From assembly GCF_025698545.1 (NCBI RefSeq), contig NC_068566.1, positions 40,651,192 to 40,715,191 on the forward strand: 64,000 bases of DNA. Direction: 5' to 3'. Shown here one piece after another: positions 47,171 through 60,884 of the stretch (positions within the stretch are counted from its first letter, which is position 1; the number at the start of each line of letters is the position of its first letter). Both the position numbers and the translations under genes were made by a program. A model generated the notes under the pieces. It was given only the letters and a program-made list of their open reading frames with translations, made no database searches and was not told where the DNA came from. This stretch comes from Gossypium raimondii (Eukaryota; Streptophyta; Magnoliopsida; Malvales; Malvaceae).

Positions 47171-47696
47171 GTTTATATTGGGAATCAACAACGGGAGGAT
47201 ATTACAGTGGATACAAAGATGCCGATTAACTTGAGCTAGGCGCAGAGTCGAAATATGAGAGGAGAAGATGGTTGATGACTTAGTATGTTGCTAGGGTTAT
47301 CGAAAAGGAAGGAGAAACCCCTTTCCCGTTGTGCCCTGGGGCATTTATAGGGGAATGATATCCCTTATTCGATAGTCTAGTTGTCGACAAACTTAGAATG
47401 TGATAAACATGTGGTCGGCCAGTTGGCATTGTTGCTCTGTATGATTAACATCTCCTTGCTGAAGAGGTATGAGGTTGGTAGGCCTTAGTGGTCCCTATGT
47501 GGCCCTTTATTGGAGAAAAGGGTGTTCTTGTTAAAAGTGGGTGGCTCGACACTGGATAGTTTGGAGGAAGGTGAGCCGTGTAAGCAGCTGGTCACTTGAC
47601 GTCTAGTTGGACGATGTGATGTGAGGGACCATCCACAGATGCTTTTCAAATAGCTTCTCGTGGTGTCACGTGTCCAAACCGGGTATGGGTATAACA
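47171..47696 (-). mobile_element. Probable LTR remnant, minus-oriented
   Basis: GC-richer than its surroundings. On the minus strand it starts TGTTATACCCATACCCGG at 47696 and contains CCCCTATAAATGCCCC, a promoter-like TATA box. No partner LTR, internal part or target duplication was found, so the class is tentative. Confidence 0.4.
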
Positions 47697-50318
47697 GTAG
47701 ATAAGAGCAAGGAGAATATTTTTAATTAATTCAATTTTATTATCCTGTAAAGACTTTACATTTAAATTTGATTTTGTTAAAGAATAAGGCAAAATGTTTA
47801 CAAATTAAAGGTAAAATGTAGAATTAAAATTTTCATAATTTAAATTTAAATTTATCAAAAAATTAATTATATTTTGTATAATATATCAAATAGATTTTAT
47901 AACTTAAATTTAGTGTTTAAAATTTAAATACTTAATTTTGATATTTAATTTTTAATTTATCAAATGAGACTTTAATCATTTTGGTATTATTCAATAAATC
48001 AAATTGTAGCATTTTGCCATACAATTGAAGTGACATTGCAGTACCAATTAAATCACATTCAACCAATCATAAATAAAGAATCATATGGTTGAAAAAAATA
48101 CAAGTTAAATATTAAAAAGAATTCTAATTAAAATAGATCATTTAATCCATAGGAAAAAGAATTACGGGTAAACTACATTAGTAGTCACTAATTCTGATTT
48201 TTGTTTTTTAACCTCAATTATGAAAATTTATAAAATAAGCACTTTTTTTTTTTGTTCACTCAACTATCTTAGATTTTTGGTGTTCCTAATTTTATGTTAG
48301 CTAGCTTGGTGACCAAAAGAGAAAAAGGAAATCATAGTTTATCCAAAAAAATATTTACAAAGTTAAAATGAATATGAAACCCAAATTATAGTCGAATATC
48401 CAACACAAAAGGTTTCACCCTTTCCCTACCTCATCTGCTTAGTGGTTAATTTGTTGGACAGATCTTGAAAGGTATTCGTTCTATTAAATCCCTAATGGGT
48501 TTGATCTTTCTTTAAACTCCAACTTGTTAGTTTTGGGATGTAACCTAAGGTTTATAAGCTAGTATGACACTTCCAAATTTTGTCCTGTCTTGAGTTTATA
48601 TACTAAAAAAAAGCTGTAAGACAACTAAAATGAATTATAATATTTTCAAAATTAAAATGCAATTAATTTTATATTTAAAAATTAAACCACAGTCCTCTTT
48701 TAAGGCTAACTCCAGCTTAACCTATTTAAAATATATAGAAAAGAAAATTGTGTATGATTAAAAATTATTGTTTTAGAAAAAAAAGTACATTATTCAAATA
48801 AAAGGTTGTATATGAAATATGCTATATAAATGGAATAAATAAATTTAATTAAATTTGAGTGATTTGATTGTATTTTGAGTTGGGTTTGAATTTATAAAAT
48901 AATATTTGATTAAGTTCACTTTGGATTTTGAACTCAAATTTATTATTATTTAACTTGAATTAGACTCGATTAGATTCAAATTTGAAAGTGGTTTGCACTT
49001 TAATAAAAGGGTGAATGAATTTGTTGTAGAAACTTGATCAAATTAGTCTGTATACTATTAAATGAATTAATTTAGTTATTGCACTATTAAAATGAATAAA
49101 AGAGTTAAATTAGAAAAGAGTTAACATTTATTGTTTAAGAAATATCATTTACTTAACAGAGTTACTATTTTTAAAGTTTTTATGGTTTTATGAATGAAAT
49201 CTTTCGTTTGAAATTGAATTGTAATTGAAAGAAATAGTTTTAAACTCTGTTACCATTTAAATTTATTTAATTTTTTTAATAATATAAAAATTAATTAATT
49301 AACTTAATAATAAAAAATTAATTTAATCTAATAGATTCCAAACACTTTCACCTTGCCAAATGTCACATTGACATTATTAAGCGTGCCGCATGCTGATGCA
49401 AAGGCTAACACCGTTATTGTTTGCTGAGGCAGGAAGGGCAACCATGTGTTGCTCCGCTTTGCTTTAGAAAGGAAAAATCAAAATTCTCTTCATCTTTAAA
49501 ATGTTTTAATTAAGTGTGAGTTTGGATAGACGGTATGCTGTGGTGCGATGTATTTGATTTATTTTTTGTCTTATACTACAACATAGTTATAATATTTAAT
49601 TTTATCGCCACCATTATTTTTATATTAACTGTAAGTAAACGCATTGCCCATTCAAACTCACCTTAAGTATGAATTTTATATCATTAAGATTTTTCGATTT
49701 GTTTAATAGTTAATTTAGGTTTTTTAATAATTACAAGTGTCCTCTATTTTATTTCAAAGACTAACTTTATTTATTTAAGGTGATATTCAGTAAAACCCTC
49801 CCAATAATAATAACTTTAAAATTCAAATTTGATTCAAATGCTTGAGGAAGAAGTTCACTTCTACTTCTTTTTTTTCCAATCACTTGTTGGTAATTTAGAA
49901 TCTAAAAATAAGTTTAGATATGACAAATAGCATATTTAAAATACGTAAATCTAATTGTAAGTACAGTGTTCTTATCATATGAACAACTTAAATCGACAAG
50001 TTAAAAATAGATAATGTTTGTAATACATTAAATTCAAGTTGTCTACAAAATACATATGATTGATGGTTAAGTAAACGGTTAAACACAGTATAAATGGGTA
50101 AACTGATGAAAATATATTTTGTAAGGGTAAAAGATAAGAGTCATACGATTTGAACTCGTGTCAAACAAGTGTCTAATAAAAATTTTAACCATCATTCTAA
50201 ATATGAAAACATTTGTCTTTATTAATAGAGTATTAATACTTGCACGCTCAATTAACCCATTTTAAAATTTACCGAAGGATTCAATGAACTCTAATATAAA
50301 GTATTAATACTTTTAGAG
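47697..50318. other. Gene-free AT-rich stretch
   Basis: Contains a GGGTAAACTACATTAGTAGTCAC segment near 48170, resembling the ends of the MITE at 42149. No gene is supported. Confidence 0.45.
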
Positions 50319-50661
50319 TTGATGTCAAAACGAAGTTCAAGTATTGGTCCATCTCATGGAAAACAAATCAAAACAAAACAGGAGCAAGATAAAAGCAGGA
50401 AAATTTCCTACCAGCCGTCTGAGGTTTTTTCTTCTTTTCTCTTACAATGGCTTGCAGTGCCACTGTTTAGCCTCTGTTCAACTTCCTACTCTCACAGACA
50501 CAGTCACACCAACCCAAGAGACCTCTCTCTATTTATGTTCCTTCACCAGTAATAAGCCAAGACTTTCTCCTAAGCCCTTTTCTTCTCAATCCAAATATTA
50601 CATGAAGATCAACATTTTCTCAAGTCTAGAACTGTTTTATAGGCAGAAACTTGGATCCCAT
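50319..50661 (+). pseudogene. Symporter pseudogene, upstream region and exon 1
   Basis: Matches 42720-43125 of the intact gene, including the leader (AAAATTTCCTACCAGCCGTC), the start codon (50447) and the donor (CATGTAAGT, exon end 50661). Codon 8 is a stop (GCCACTGTTTAG), and later small indels change the frame. It is the 5' end of a tandem duplicate whose 3' end lies at 60885-62260. Confidence 0.88.
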
Positions 50662-51437
50662 GTAAGTGTTGGAAGTTTTATGTATTTCAAAAAATGCAGA
50701 AATCCTGTGTTACTCAGACTTTAAAATTTTTGTTTGTAAGTCATTATACTATACGAAATTAATAGAAATTAAGTTGGGAGGATGGACTTGTGCATTGAGA
50801 TCAATAAGTTAATATCATATACATTTGAGTTTTTCTATTTTTTAAACTACTTTTTACTAAATTGCTATTTAGGCTCTTAAAATTTTTTAAAAATTTAAAA
50901 TTAGTAAAGGTAAAATTGCACTTTATCCCCTTAAAATTATAAAAATTTGATTTAATCTTTTAAAAATTATAAAGATATAGATTATAAAAAATTAAAATTT
51001 CATCCGGCACCCCCTAAAAGTTGTTCTGGCTTTGCCCCTGCTTGTAACACCTATATTTAGCCTATTTTTAGCTTAAGTCCAGATTATTGAACCATTTTCA
51101 AATTATTTTTAGCTATTTCAATAAACTTACCTTTGCTATATTTAGCCCTTGAAGCTCCTATCAATACTATGCATGATAGCCTTCAAAATCATTCAACCAA
51201 TTTATTCTTCATATTTTCTTTCAAACACTCTTTGTTTTCTCAAAAGTTTCTTTCTACAATTTTAGCCGAGTATTTAATTGGTATGTTTTTCCTTATTTCC
51301 TATTTTCCTAATGGTTAACAGAAGTGCTTGTTGAATCCAAAGAGATACACAAATCCATGAAACATCTTTAAGGATAGTAATATTCACACCTCAGGCAGCA
51401 ATTCTAATTTTCTAAACCTTCGGTTTCTACCAGTAAC
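50662..51437. other. Insert in intron 1 of the pseudogene
   Basis: This segment has no counterpart in intron 1 of the intact gene, and homology resumes at 51438. It includes CACCCCCTAAAAGTTGTTCT near 51010, a text seen in plant repeats. Identity unknown. Confidence 0.45.
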
Positions 51438-51492
51438 ATGTCGACAATTAAAATTTGTTTTCAACTTTCAGTTGTTTCTTAATCATGGAATG
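51438..51492 (+). pseudogene. Symporter pseudogene, intron 1 remnant
   Basis: ATGTCGACAATTAAAATTTG through AATCATGGAATGG aligns with intron 1 of the intact gene (about 43132-43186). The following exons 2-7 are missing. Confidence 0.75.
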
Positions 51493-51499
51493 GTTAAAA

Positions 51500-51800
51500 G
51501 TACAAGGGAAGCCCCTGTACTTATGGGTGGAATGCATTTCGGTCCCTTTACTAAAAAAGAGAGAGAGAGAAACTAAGCCTTTATACATTTCGAAACTACA
51601 AATTAGCCCATCCGTTAAATATTTTATTTGTTAAATAATGATGTGAAACATCAATTTAAATGATTAATTACTAATTTGGCCCCTAAATTATAACTAAAAT
51701 ATAATTTTGATTTAAAAAAATCTTAACAATAATTCTAAAAAATTTTAAAAAATCTTTAAAATAAAAATAAATTATTAAAATATTAAAATTATGTTAAAAT
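51500..51800. repeat. Dispersed repeat, copy 2
   Basis: Related to 17960-18260 over most of its length (CCCTGTACTTATGGGTGGA, ATTTCGAAACTACAAATTAGCCC, TTAATTACTAATTTGGCCC). Class unknown. Confidence 0.5.
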
Positions 51801-52665
51801 ATTTTTAAAATAAAATTATAAATAAATAATTTCTAAAATTCAAAATATACATGTAAAAATCTAAAAATATTACAAAAATGTTAAAAAATGTATCAAACTT
51901 TCAAGTTGAAACCTAGAAATCATTGTCTTTTACAAGACTTTCTTCCATATTTTAAAAATTCAAAAAAATCTAAACTTCCCATACTTTATTGAAGCCCTAT
52001 TTTATAAGATTTTCCTCTATTTGAGTGGATACTCATCTTTCCATCTCTTATCGTCTCTCCGATGGTGTATAATCATCATTATAAAATTTTGATTTATTTA
52101 TTTTCGCATCCGCTTAGTTATTACAAACTTTTCCATTTGAATATGTTATTAGTATAATATATTTTACATTTATTAGCATAATTTATTTAACCTATGAATT
52201 TAATCTATAAATATGTGAGACCCATTATAATAAGAATATATATGTAATATTTGTCTAGTTAATGTACTTATTAGATTAAAAGTATTTTAAAAAAATTAAT
52301 TTTAATTATAAATTAATAAATATATGTGTGACCCAAAGTTTTATTAAATAAAATAGGAGATTTCTTGTAAGTTAAGTTAAACAAAATATATTTTCTTTCT
52401 AGAAGATTTAGTATCTATTAATATAATATATTTTTATTTATTAGTATAATTTATTTGACCTACGAATTTAGTCTATAAATAGACACTTTTACAACCTTAG
52501 AAAATACATCCACTAAATGATTAGGACTCAACCCTTTTTGGAGAATTTTGTAATTACGTTTTCAGAGTTCTTTGTTTTCGACTTTCGTAATTTAGTTTTT
52601 ATCTCAATTTCTTCCACTATTTTTACTTATTCATTGCTTAATAGGGTCGATCCCCAACATTAATT
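51801..52665. other. AT-rich stretch with a short direct repeat
   Basis: About 70 bp at 52140-52210 (TTAACCTATGAATTTAATCT) recur at about 52420-52490 (TTGACCTACGAATTTAGTCT). The right copy contains CTATAAATAGACAC, a promoter-like text. It may be an LTR fragment or the 5' part of the hAT element. Confidence 0.4.
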
Positions 52666-52987
52666 ATGGAACCTCAAAGTGGTAGTGGAAGTGTTGACTC
52701 ATCAAATAATTTTACTAATGCTAGTGTGTCTCAAGGTGGTATTAGTAACACTCCTCTTTGGAGATATGTTACTAAATTACCAAAATTTGTTGAAGGAGGA
52801 GAGAATGTTAGTTTTGTGTATAATTTTTGTAATTCTACATTTAAGGGGTCATACTCTAGGGTTAAAGCACATTTATTGAAACTAAATGGGCAAGAAATTC
52901 GAGTGTGTCCTAAAGTAACACTACAACATCTTGCTGAAATGCAAAAAATAGTTGAATATGCGAAACTCAAGTTGTAACAAAAAATAG

Positions 52988-55773
52988 TGTAACAGCCTGA
53001 TTTTGACCCTAATCGGAATAGTGATTTCGGGACCACGAATCCGAGTTAGAAAAATATTTTAAAATTATTTTCTGTGTTTATTATGTGTGAATTTACTTGT
53101 GTGAAAATTTCGTGTTTTAATTTCGTCGTTTGATTGTCCGATTAAATAAAAGGGCTTAATTGCGTAAAATGAAATTTGATGGTTAATTAAGAAAGTGCCT
53201 AATTGTTGTTTTCTTTATAATTTAGAGACTTTATGTTTTAATTTAGCCAATAATAAAAGGTTGTGGATGGTATATTGATTAATATATGGTTTTTGTATAT
53301 TAAAAATAAAAGTTAAAATAATAATAACATAATATAATGTTATATTAAAACAAACATAACTTAAAAGCCATGTTTTTCATCTTTCTTTGAACCAAAACAA
53401 AAAGAAAAGAAAAAGAAATAGGAAAGCTAGGTATTCGGCCCTTGTTCAAGCAAATTGAGGTATGTTTCGGTTTCGGTTTTTGATAATTTTTACGTTTTTG
53501 AGATCGTTGTTAAGTTATCTTCAAAGCCCATGTCTTAATTTTGATTTTGATGAAGATTTTGAAATGTGCCATTGATGAGTTTATGAGTTTTATGATGATA
53601 GTTGATGAATTATGAAATATATGTGTTAGATTAATATGTTTCGTCTTTGGATTTTTGGTGAATTTGAGTAATTAGGGCTAACTTGTAAAAATAATATTTA
53701 GAGGGATTAAAATGTGAAAAAAATGAAATATGTGGACTTCTATGGAGCTTGTGAATATTTGGCTTAAGCATGGTATATGCAAATTTTGTGTATTTTGTGT
53801 TTTATGTAATAGGGACTAAATTGCAAAAAGTGTGAAATGTCAAGGGAAAAATGGTAATTTGCCTATTTATGTATTTTTGGATTAAATTGAATGAATGTGT
53901 GTTTAAGTTAGTTAAATTTGAATTTATTTAGATCAAGAACGGAAGAAAACGAAATTAGATCGGGGGAAGTCGAAAGTAGTCGAATAGTCGATTATACAGT
54001 CCGTCGATATCCGAGGTAAGTCTATAAGCATTTAAATGTTGTTAAATTGAGAATATATACATGTTATGTGATGAATTGAATTATTCAAATATATATATTT
54101 GTGTGCTTTGGCTGAATGTGATTATGAGATAGGGAACTATGTTTCGAGTTCGATTCAATCGAGTTTCAACGTCTGAAAGTCCCGTACGAACCCTAGGAAT
54201 AGATAAGATACATATGTCATGACATAGGACCTCCGATATGTGTTTTCGTGTAAGACCACGTTTGGGACGTTGGCATCGATTTGTGTTTACGTGTAAGACC
54301 CTGTCTGGGACAGTGGCTTCGATATTTGATTACATGTAAGACCACGTCTGGGACGTTGGCTTGTACGAGCTTCCGACTATCTGCGTATCCTTTTTAATTC
54401 AAAACGGTTCAACGGGCAATGTTAAGTGAATACCGAATGTGAAATCAAATAAAAAGGTTCAGGTATGTGTTTATCCTAAGTTATGAAAATAAGGTAAGTT
54501 GGATGTTGAATTGATTGCTTAAATGTTTAAATTATAAATGTGGATTATGTGTATGTTGTGTATATTCGGCCAAATGAGGTATATGTGATATTAATAGTGA
54601 GATTTATATATGTTCATGTGTATTTATGCATTTAGCCATATGATATATGTATAGCATAGTTGAAATGTTTGATTTTTGGGCATGTATATATATATAAAGC
54701 CATGCAAAAATGGCTTGATGACTTTGTTTAGGTTCGGTTATATGAGTTCTTGTTTAAATGTTTAATGCGTTTGGTTTTATCATTTGATCATGGCTTAATT
54801 ATGCGGTATATGGTTGTTATGTTTGATAATATTGTGGTAAAGGTTTTGATATATATATATAAATGTGTGGTATGTAAGGATTTAGTATTTAAGTGAGCTT
54901 GGTTAGGTCTTATAAAATGAGCTATGTATTTAAAGGTTAGAAGTTATTTATATGTCCGAATGTGTATGGATTGGATGTTTATAAGTCCGAATGTGTATAG
55001 GTTATATTGAATAGGTTTGTATTAGCAATGTATTCATATATGTTATGCTTGAATGATTGGTTAAATAGGTACAATTCGCAATTTTGGAATTGGTTGTATT
55101 TGTTATGTGTATGGATTTAAAGGATGCGAATTTGGTGTTCTTTTAGTGTAATTTGAGCTCAAATGGTTCAAATAAATATGGTTATTTGCGCATGAACTTG
55201 TGTCAAGAAAAGAAATAAATTTGGTCATTGAAATAATACTTGTTTAAATGATTATATGTGTATGTATGACTAGTATCCCGTGTGGTTAATTAATGAAATA
55301 AGTTAATATTGATTCAGTGATTATGTGTAGTTATGGTTTAGATATTAGAAAACATGCATGATATTATAGTAAATAAAGTATGTTTGGTTATGTTTTATAT
55401 TACCAATGCCGCATAAATGAATAAATGAAAGTTTTAATAGTAAAGTTTGGTTTGTTTGAAGTTTAAATTGTATATGTGCAAGAGTTTATATATATTTATA
55501 ATAATAAATTTAATATACGACTAAGAGAAGAGTAATTTTGTTATACGTTCTTTATATGATATGTTTAGATAGATGCTGGATTATGTTTTAACTATGCAAT
55601 GCTTTTGAATGTTATGATTATTTTTTATAAATTTGATATTTGAGTAAGTTTTAAGCTTTGATGTAATTAAATTTTGAGTTGTGAAATGTAATGAATATTT
55701 GTATGAACTGTGATATGTCCAGTAATGCCTCGTAACCCCAATCCGACGACGGACACGGGTTAGGGGTGTTACA
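52988..55773 (+). mobile_element. Solo LTR inside the hAT transposase, 2786 bp
   Basis: Starts TGTAACAGCCTG, ends GGGGTGTTACA and is flanked by AATAG on both sides. It is related to but diverged from the LARD LTR and about 1 kb shorter. It keeps the palindrome TATGTCATGACATA, three hairpin repeat units (54249-54363) and donor-like sites at 53460, 54016 and 54494. Confidence 0.93.
54249..54363 (+). repeat. Three-unit hairpin repeat array in the solo LTR
   Basis: Units read ACGTT-TGG-GACGT, CTGTC-TGG-GACAG and ACGTC-TGG-GACGT, each between GTAAGACC and TGGC. Order and arm types match units 3 and 4 of the LARD array. Confidence 0.82.
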
Positions 55774-57834
55774 AATAGTCCCATTGTCACCTAGTTCTCA
55801 AACATTAGCATCTTCCTTTGGGCCAAACACAACCTCACTTCAAGGGCATAGTTTAGGTTCTAAAAGAAGAAAAGGCCCTTTAGAACAATTGTTCAATCTA
55901 GTTGCTCGAGAGAATTTAGATAGTGAAATTGCTCGAATGTTTTATTTTGGTGGATTGCCTTTTCATCTAGCTAGAAACCCTCATTATGTGAATGCATTCA
56001 CCTTAGCTAGTAAGAATTCGATTCCGGGTCACATAGCTCAAGGGTATAATGCTTTAAGGACTATATTGTTGCAAAAAGAACGAGCAAATATAAAGAGGTT
56101 GTTGCAACCTATAAAGGGAATGTGGAGGGAAAAAGGTATTAGTCTTATATGTGATGGATGGATGGATGCATAAAGACAACCATTGATTAACTTTATGGCT
56201 GTTTCTGAAGGTGGAGTTGTTTTCTTGAAAGTCGTCAATTGTGAAAAGGAGTACAAGGATAAATTTTATGTGGCAACTTTAATTAAAGATGGCATAAGTG
56301 AGGTTGGGGCACAAAATGTTGTTCAAGTGATAACCGGCAATGCACTAGTTTGTCAAGTCGTGGGATCATTAGTAGAGGCACAACATCCTCATATCTTTTG
56401 GACACCTTGTGTGGTACATACTTTTAATCTTGCTCTTAAAAATATATGTGCTGCAAAAAAATCGAAAAGAATGATGTTACATATGATGTTTTGTGTTGGA
56501 TAAATAATGTTGGTGATGATGTTATTTTTATAAGAAACTTCACAATGAATCACTCTATGAGGTTAGAAATATTTAATTCTTTTGTGCCTTTGAAATTACT
56601 TTCCTTGCGAATACTCGATTTGCTTCTATGATTGTGATGTTAAAAAGATTCAAGCTCATTAAACTAGATCTCCAAAATATGGTTATTAGTGATGAATTGT
56701 TTACTTATAGAGAAGATGACATTTCCAATGCCTATTTGGTGAAGGAAAAAAATTTGGATGACCTTTAGTAGGATAAGGTTGATTATATCCTTACTTTTAC
56801 AGAACCTATATATGATATGCTTCGAATTATGTACACAGATAGACCTACTCTTCACTTGGTTTATGAAATGTGGGATGAAATGACTGAAAAAGTGAAGACA
56901 AGCATTTATAGGTATGAAGGGAAGAAATGAGATGGGAAACCAATCTTTTATGAAGTCATATATGATATTCTTATTGATTGATGGACTAAGAGTATTACAC
57001 CACTTCATTGTATGACTCATTCTTTAAATCCAAGGTAAACTTAGATAACATATATTCCATTTATGCTTGTTTTTATTCTTTTATAATTATTTAATTTATT
57101 ATCAATTAAAAAAATTAAATTTATTTGTTTACATAAGTATTATTGTAGTGGTTGGCTTAATTAGGTTCCAAATCGCCTTCCTCCACATAAAGATATAGAA
57201 ATCACAGAGGAAAGGAATAAGTGCTTAAGAAGATATTTTCTTTCTACGAAAGAAAGGAAAATGGCTTTCCAAGAATTTGCAAGATTTTCGGGAGCACTAG
57301 ATATTTTTGATTCATTTTATTTACTACAAGATAGATGGCTTTTGAACCCCAAGTCTTGGTGGTTAGTTCATGGGGCTTCATTACCTTTGCTCCAAAACTT
57401 AACTTTGAAATTTCTTGAACAACCTTCATCATCATCTTGTTGTGAGAGGAATTGGAGTACATATTCGTTTATCCATTCCATGAGAAGAAATAAGATTAAT
57501 CCTCAATGTGCCGAAGATTTAGTATTTGTGCACAATAATCTTCAATTACTTTCAAGAAGTACTCTTCATTATAAAGAAGGAGAGAACAAGATGTGGGGTA
57601 TTGGAGGTGATGTATTTGACTCATTTGAACGAGTTGGAATTCTTGGAGTTGCTAGCTTATCTCTTGATGAACCGGATATGGAAATGGTAATTTTTGCTAA
57701 TGAAGAAGAAGATATGGAAAATGCTAATGCTATGAATTGAACTAGAAAATTGCTCTCTTTTTGCTTTTTTTTTTGTACAAGCCTTCTTAAGGATATAGGT
57801 TGAACTCCAAATTTAGATTTGATATGACATGTTT

Positions 57835-60592
57835 TGTAACACCCCTAAACCATATCTGTCTCCGGATTAGGGTCACGAGGTATTACCTAACCCCAAACAC
57901 AGATTCGAACGTTTATGCAAGTCATATTCATATATATATAAAACATATAGCTAATTAAAGGTTAATCATTCGTTAATACTCATATTACAAATACAAATCA
58001 ACATTTCAGAAAATTTACCCGAATCCATACCATAAATATAATCACATTTTCAAATGATTAGACATATCTCAAAGCTATACAAATATATATACATGCTTTA
58101 CAAAACATATTACTCGAATTATAAGCACAACACCTCAATAGTATTCGAATACCTATTATAAATTAAATACTTTATTTCATAGTTCTGTACATGATTATAT
58201 ACGGCTTAATGTCCATAGACAAATGCGGCATTAACCACTCCGTAATGTTCAAGCATATTTCATTAAACATTAAAACCTTATGTACAATTAACCACATCGA
58301 AATAAATCATTCAAGCATGATCATGTGCATACTTTGCCATTCGTTCTATCCTCTATTTGGCTATCAAGATACAATATAAAACTATATGCCATTCATGCAC
58401 TACTTATTTGACTAATATTAGCCATATCCTATATACATTTTATGAATCAAACATACCAAATTTTCAAGAGCTATGTATCATACCAAAATATACATGCTTT
58501 CTAATTCATTCATTGTCTATTCGGTCAACAAGGTTAACTACTTCATTGATACAAGATTTACCATTCATTCATAAACTAAATTATGCCATATCCTAACATT
58601 AATAGAAAGATCATTCCACAACCAATGATACCATAGGCATATAATTATTAATCTTACCTATTAATAGTCGAATATAGTCATGCTTATAATGAAATCATGT
58701 GATCAACCAAATTAACCCATTTGTGAACCGAATACTTACCTAGACATAGCAAACTATCACTCTTCAGATAATCAAATTAATGTGGCCATACTACTATTAA
58801 CTCATATATAACATTATACACCTAAATAAAATCCAACCTTTAACTAACCAAAATTGACCATCAAATACCGACACATATACAACCTGTCATATACCTACTT
58901 ATATATATGTAATCAATTATCCACCATCCAAAATTATTCCACAACTTATACTTCTAAAATTAGCTAACTATCAAACCAACTATTTAACCTACTTACCATT
59001 TCTCGTTGCCGAATTATAACCAACATCCCAAACATATATACTAATAACATACTTTCAAAATAGGTTCAAATTCTAGCCAGATATATATACACAAACTTTA
59101 ACATTCTAACCAAATGCCACACATATAAATGCACCATGATATATATACTTTCCTAATAAGCTATTACCATAACCGAATACACGTAAGTATTAAGATCAAG
59201 ATTAAGCCATTTTCGCATGACTAAATATATACACACTTTGTGACTAAACAAGACGAGTGCTAGCCTATACATGCCATATGTTCAAAGTTTCAAGCTTTCA
59301 AAATACCGAGATAAAGATCGACAGTGTGACAGACTTCCTTGACGATCCCCGATCTCGTAACTAGCTTCCAAAATCTATAAAACAATGAATGAACAAACAC
59401 AAAATGAGCTTAAATAGCTTAATAAGTTGTAAGTAAATAGTTTTCAAAGAACATATATAAATTATACAAGTAGACCAAATTCGAATAATCTTGTATACAT
59501 ACATATATACTCATATTTAAGTGATTAATTCACCTTTTCATGTTATACATAATACTTACCTTTACTTTCAACTTCGTATAACTCAAACATACTTGACTTT
59601 CTTAATTCAAATTCACATTCGGTTTTGCCATATAAATTCCCGTTATACCATTTGGATTCAAAGAAAAGATACTCGAACGGCTTAAAAGGCTCGTACAATG
59701 CCAACGTCCCAGACGTAGTCTTACATGTAATCAAGTAACGATGCCACTGTCCCAGATAGGGTCTTACGCGTAATCATATACGACACCAATGCCCAGACAT
59801 TGTCTTGCACGTAAATCTTAAATCGATGCCAACGTCCCAGACATGGTATTACACAATATCACATTTCAGCATTCCTGTGGTTCGTATGTCTTTCGGATGT
59901 TGTATTTTAATCGAATTAAACTCGTAATTAATTATCTTATGTTAAATTCAATTCAACATTGTAGTATACATACATACATTTCGATTCAGCTATGTATAAA
60001 ATAAATATATTAAATTTAACATCAATTATTCACTTACAAACTTACCTCGAACGAAGACGAACATATGAAATCGACTGCTCAACCACTTTTGACTTCTCCC
60101 GATTTAATTCCATTTTCTTTTGTTCTTGATCTTAATCACCAAAAATCAAAGCCGACCCCTAGCTTAGTCTTTTTCTTTTCTTTTCTTGTTAATATCAGCC
60201 AAAGATGAACGTAATGGCCTATTTTCATACTTTTATTTTATTATTTCATTATTTATTTATCAATTTCCATTTTTAACCTTTATAATTTCATTTAAAATCC
60301 ACTAACCTTAGGCTTTTATGTCCATCCATAATTTCAATGGTATAATTTCAACATAAGGCCCCACATAATGAAAGCCATAGAAATATAATACTTTAACAAG
60401 TCACTTTTGCATTTTACGCGATTAAGTCTTTTTCACAAATTAAGCACATAAACGGATAAATTAAATCACGAAAATTTCATACATGTCAATTCACATACTA
60501 TAAGCATAGAAAATAATATTAAAATATTTTCTGACTCGGATTTGTGGTCCCCGAAACCATTGTCCGACTAGGGTCTAAACCGGGCTGTTACA
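57835..60592 (-). mobile_element. Solo LTR, minus-oriented, 2758 bp
   Basis: TGTAACACCCCTAAACC at the left and CGGGCTGTTACA at the right are flanked by TGTTT on both sides (57830-57834 and 60593-60597). Read on the minus strand it belongs to the same LTR superfamily. It has donor-like sites GAG|GTAAGT at 60045 and AAG|GTAAGT at 59559, and a decayed hairpin array at 59698-59850. It is inserted near the 3' end of the hAT element. Confidence 0.93.
59698..59850 (-). repeat. Four-unit hairpin repeat array, partly decayed
   Basis: Plus-strand units read ACGTC-CCA-GACGT, CTGTC-CCA-GATAG, an ATG(T)C-like unit with one base lost and then GACAT, and ACGTC-CCA-GACAT. Three of the four have one arm change or loss, so pairing is decaying in this copy. 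Confidence 0.75.
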
Positions 60593-60884
60593 TGTTTTGT
60601 GTAATGAACTTGAAAAATGTATTACTATGTTTTGTCATATTTTATGTAATGGTAAGAGAGCTTAATGGAAAATAATTGATTATATATTAATGAAAAATAT
60701 CAATATTTTTATTTATATTGAGTATTTTAACATAAAAAAATATAAAAATATTAAAAATATTTTTTATTGCCGTATCTTACCGTATCTGTATCCTCATTTT
60801 TTAAAAATTACCGTATCGCTATGTTCGTATCGTGTTGTACCCGTATTGCATGTCCGTGTCCATGCTTCATAGACCAGTATAGTA
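60593..60884. other. 3' remainder of the hAT element
   Basis: AT-rich, then a patch of CCGTATC/CGTATCG repeats at 60770-60850. The junction with the symporter pseudogene is at about 60880. No clear terminal inverted repeat. Confidence 0.4.

Larger units (their letters stand above)
52666..57740 (+). pseudogene. hAT transposase, broken, interrupted by a solo LTR
   Basis: Coding remains are 52666-52977 and 55774-57740. The N-terminal part has a BED-type zinc finger (CNSTFKGSYSRVKAHLLKL...CPKV). After the solo LTR comes the DUF659 region (ISLICDGWMDA, PLINFMAVSEGGVVFLK, HIFWTPCVVHTFNLALKNIC). The C-terminal hATC dimerisation domain is at about 57400-57560 (CCERNWSTYSFIHSMRRNKI). An in-frame TAA before the LTR insertion, TAA after GWMDA, and further stops and frameshifts at 56490-57020 show that it was dead or died. 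The 5-bp duplication AATAG of the solo LTR interrupts the frame. Terminal inverted repeats and an 8-bp duplication were not found. Confidence 0.9.

Noticed and set aside
52679..52879. Overlapping frame at the hAT start
   Set aside because: It is an out-of-frame shadow of the BED zinc-finger reading at 52666-52977.
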